In this document: positions 39,786 through 41,207 of the stretch, piece by piece
How positions within the stretch are numbered: position 1 is the stretch's first letter
Layout: the number at the start of each line of letters is the position of its first letter
From: Firmicutes bacterium HGW-Firmicutes-10
GTDB taxonomy: Bacteria > Bacillota_I > Bacilli_A > Erysipelotrichales > Erysipelotrichaceae
NCBI GenBank assembly: GCA_002841605.1
Contig: PHAF01000001.1
Coordinates: 1 to 41,207 of the forward strand
DNA length: 41,207 bases
Direction of reading: 5' to 3'
Translations under genes and position numbers: made by a program
Notes under the pieces: model-generated
The model's input: the letters and a program-made list of their open reading frames with translations, nothing else
What the model was told of the DNA's origin: nothing
Databases searched by the model: none

Positions 39786-40508
39786 TTATTGTGATTGATT
39801 CTCAAGCAGATTCATCAGCTGATCGACTTCTTGATCGCTAAGTTGACGCCATTCGCCTTTTTTAAGATTACCAAGCTGGAAATTCATGACGCGCATCCTT
39901 TTCAGACGGACTACATGATAACCCAAAGCAGAGCACATCCGACGTATCTGACGATTCAGTCCCTGATTGAGGACAATGATAAAAGTTGTGTCATTGACGA
40001 TTTTTACCCGACAGGGTAAAGTCGTCGTCATCTCGCTTCGAACAGGATTGTAAATCTGTACTCCCGACTCCATTTTTTTCTTAAAGTCCGGTTTGATCGA
40101 AGAGGAAAGATGTACGATGTATTCTTTTTCATGTGCATTCTCAGCGCGCAAAATCTTATTGACAATACTGCCATCACTGGTAAGCAGAATCAATCCTTCA
40201 CTGTCCTTATCCAATCGACCGATCGGAAATACCCGCACCGGATAGTTGATAGCTTCAATGATGTTGCCTTTGACATCCGCCTCACTTGTACAGGTGATTC
40301 CCACGGGTTTATAGTAAAGCAAGGTCACATGCTTTTCTTTGGACTTTATCTCAACACCATCGACCAAAACGACGTCTTTTTCATCGACTTTCATTCCGAC
40401 GACTGCCAAAACACCGTTGACCGTAACCCGGCCATCGATGATCCACTGATCGGCATCCCGCCGTGAACAAAGACCGCTGGCACTAATGTAGTTATTTAAT
40501 CGTTGCAT
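39786..40508 (-). CDS. rluF: rRNA/tRNA pseudouridine synthase, RluF type
   Basis: The 240 residues comprise an S4 RNA-binding domain (about 1-60, with LNNYISASGLCSRRDADQWI) and an RsuA/RluB/E/F catalytic domain. The catalytic Asp lies in the family signature GRLDKDSEGLILLTSDG, whose KDS spelling fits the RluF group, which modifies 23S rRNA and some tRNA. RQIRRMCSALGY is the later conserved motif. The start at 40508 has AAAGAGG upstream and begins the S4 domain; the frame extends 11 codons further. The exact target base cannot be told. Confidence 0.9.
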   Translation of the reverse strand: MQRLNNYISASGLCSRRDADQWIIDGRVTVNGVLAVVGMKVDEKDVVLVDGVEIKSKEKHVTLLYYKPVGITCTSEADVKGNIIEAINYPVRVFPIGRLDKDSEGLILLTSDGSIVNKILRAENAHEKEYIVHLSSSIKPDFKKKMESGVQIYNPVRSEMTTTLPCRVKIVNDTTFIIVLNQGLNRQIRRMCSALGYHVVRLKRMRVMNFQLGNLKKGEWRQLSDQEVDQLMNLLENQSQ

Positions 40509-40561
40509 AGATACCTCTTTCGATACTTGTACAGTATACATTAAAAACGATCAAAGTTAAG

Positions 40562-40584
40562 AAAAAATGCACGGTTGTGCATTT
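40562..40584 (-). terminator. Terminator after rocA
   Basis: AAATGCAC-AACC-GTGCATTT on the minus strand followed by UUU; the stem starts right at the rocA stop. Confidence 0.88.
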
Positions 40585-41207
40585 AGAAAGCTTCAGATAT
40601 CGTTTTTCCTTGCATATGCAAAATCAGATAATCCGGTCCACCGGCCTTCGAATCCGTCCCACTCATGTTGAAACCGCCAAAAGGCTGATAACCGACGATC
40701 GCACCGGTACACTTACGATTGAAATACAGATTGCCGACATGGAATTCGTTACGGGCTTTCTCCAGATTCATCCGATTGTTTGAGATGACTGCACCCGTTA
40801 ATCCATATTCAGTGTTATTCGCAACCTTCAACGCTTCATCAAAGTCCTTGACCTTACAGACAGCCAAAATCGGCCCAAAAATCTCTTCTTGCATCAAACG
40901 TGAATCCGATGCGACATCGACGTAAATCGTCGGGTCGATAAACCAGCCCTTCGATCCATCGGCTTTACCGCCAGTGACACAACGTCCTTCGGCCTCTCCG
41001 ACTTCGAAGTAAGAAGTAATCTTATCAAAAGCATTTTTATCATTGACCGGACCCACGAAAGTATTTTTATCCTCAGGATTGCCAACTTTCATTGCCTTGG
41101 TTATTTCGACCATTTTACTTACGACTTCATCATAAACATCTTCCACGATAATTGCTCGTGAACAAGCACTGCACTTTTGACCGCTAAAGCCAAAGGCGGA
41201 CTTGACG
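40583..41207 (-). CDS. rocA: 1-pyrroline-5-carboxylate dehydrogenase, 3' part
   Basis: This is the C-terminal half of an NAD-dependent aldehyde dehydrogenase of the RocA group, which turns glutamate semialdehyde into glutamate in proline and arginine breakdown. The frame stays open to the window edge: beyond the first Met at 41146 it reads FGFSGQKCSACSRAI with the catalytic Cys, so the N-terminal half lies outside. The conserved end VGNLYFNRKCTGAIVG and FGGFNMSGTDSKAGGPDYL identifies RocA rather than other aldehyde dehydrogenases. The EEIFGP motif is intact. Confidence 0.95.
   Translation of the reverse strand, partial: VKSAFGFSGQKCSACSRAIIVEDVYDEVVSKMVEITKAMKVGNPEDKNTFVGPVNDKNAFDKITSYFEVGEAEGRCVTGGKADGSKGWFIDPTIYVDVASDSRLMQEEIFGPILAVCKVKDFDEALKVANNTEYGLTGAVISNNRMNLEKARNEFHVGNLYFNRKCTGAIVGYQPFGGFNMSGTDSKAGGPDYLILHMQGKTISEAF

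Noticed and set aside
1..41207. CRISPR array, prophage or integrative element
   Set aside because: No regularly spaced repeats, phage structural genes, integrase or att repeats around the two tRNAs were seen; the IS is the only mobile element.

Overview
The window is chromosomal DNA of a low-GC Gram-positive bacterium. Evidence for Bacillota, probably near the Erysipelotrichia/Acholeplasma-type Bacilli, includes GGAGG-type ribosome sites before most genes, TTGACA/TATAAT-like promoters and many short rho-independent terminators. Both tRNAs encode CCA, and the gene families (RocA, a compact lplA-pdhABCD locus, an MBOAT/DHHW pair, YczE, DegV) fit. TAA, TAG and TGA all end genes. The placement comes from protein families only; there is no rRNA or marker gene in the window.

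Layout: (1) 1-2731: the 3' end of a DbpA-type RNA helicase, then an IS3/IS150-type element inserted in the loop of the terminator shared with a convergent patatin-like lipase gene. (2) 2741-8642: methylglyoxal synthase, a heliorhodopsin, divergent SelO AMPylase, ribokinase, a flotillin-like protein and a small membrane protein. (3) 8676-12397: a secreted or anchored surface protein of unknown function behind a long leader that ends in a terminator, then a family 2 glycosyltransferase and a YjdF-like membrane protein. (4) 12461-18360: pseudouridine breakdown (an HTH-fused PfkB kinase overlapping psuG), nagB, an ADP-ribosylglycohydrolase-fold protein and a membrane glycerophosphodiesterase. (5) 18624-25822: an acetoacetate-decarboxylase-like gene with an in-frame TGA, then lplA and pdhABCD, which together form a lipoate-scavenging pyruvate dehydrogenase unit. 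(6) 26172-27296: a P-loop kinase-like gene with an in-frame TAA, and divergent tRNA-Leu(CAA) and tRNA-Ser(GGA). (7) 27593-32705: a four-gene surface operon (transglutaminase-like protein with Ig-like repeats, lipoprotein, MBOAT acyltransferase, DHHW/AlgX-like protein). (8) 32708-37125: an overlapping oxidoreductase operon (CrtI/RetSat-like FAD protein, NTF2-like protein, SDR), a YczE-like membrane protein and a GNAT acetyltransferase. (9) 37323-41207: a two-gene Cys-rich unit (DUF3795 plus an unrecognised protein), DegV, an RluF-type pseudouridine synthase and the 3' part of rocA.

The metabolic theme is sugar phosphates and acetyl-CoA supply: RbsK, PsuK/PsuG and NagB feed pentose phosphate, uracil and fructose-6-phosphate into glycolysis, MgsA provides a triose-phosphate bypass, and PDH produces acetyl-CoA. 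A second theme is the cell surface and lipids (patatin, glycerophosphodiesterase, MBOAT operon, surface protein, glycosyltransferase). The most notable single gene is the heliorhodopsin, which keeps its retinal lysine and counterion glutamate and has a palindrome over the -35 of its promoter. A carotenoid/retinoid-type oxidoreductase operon lies in the same window, about 30 kb away. Three coding regions (IS orfA, the decarboxylase-like gene, the kinase-like gene) carry apparent disabling changes.
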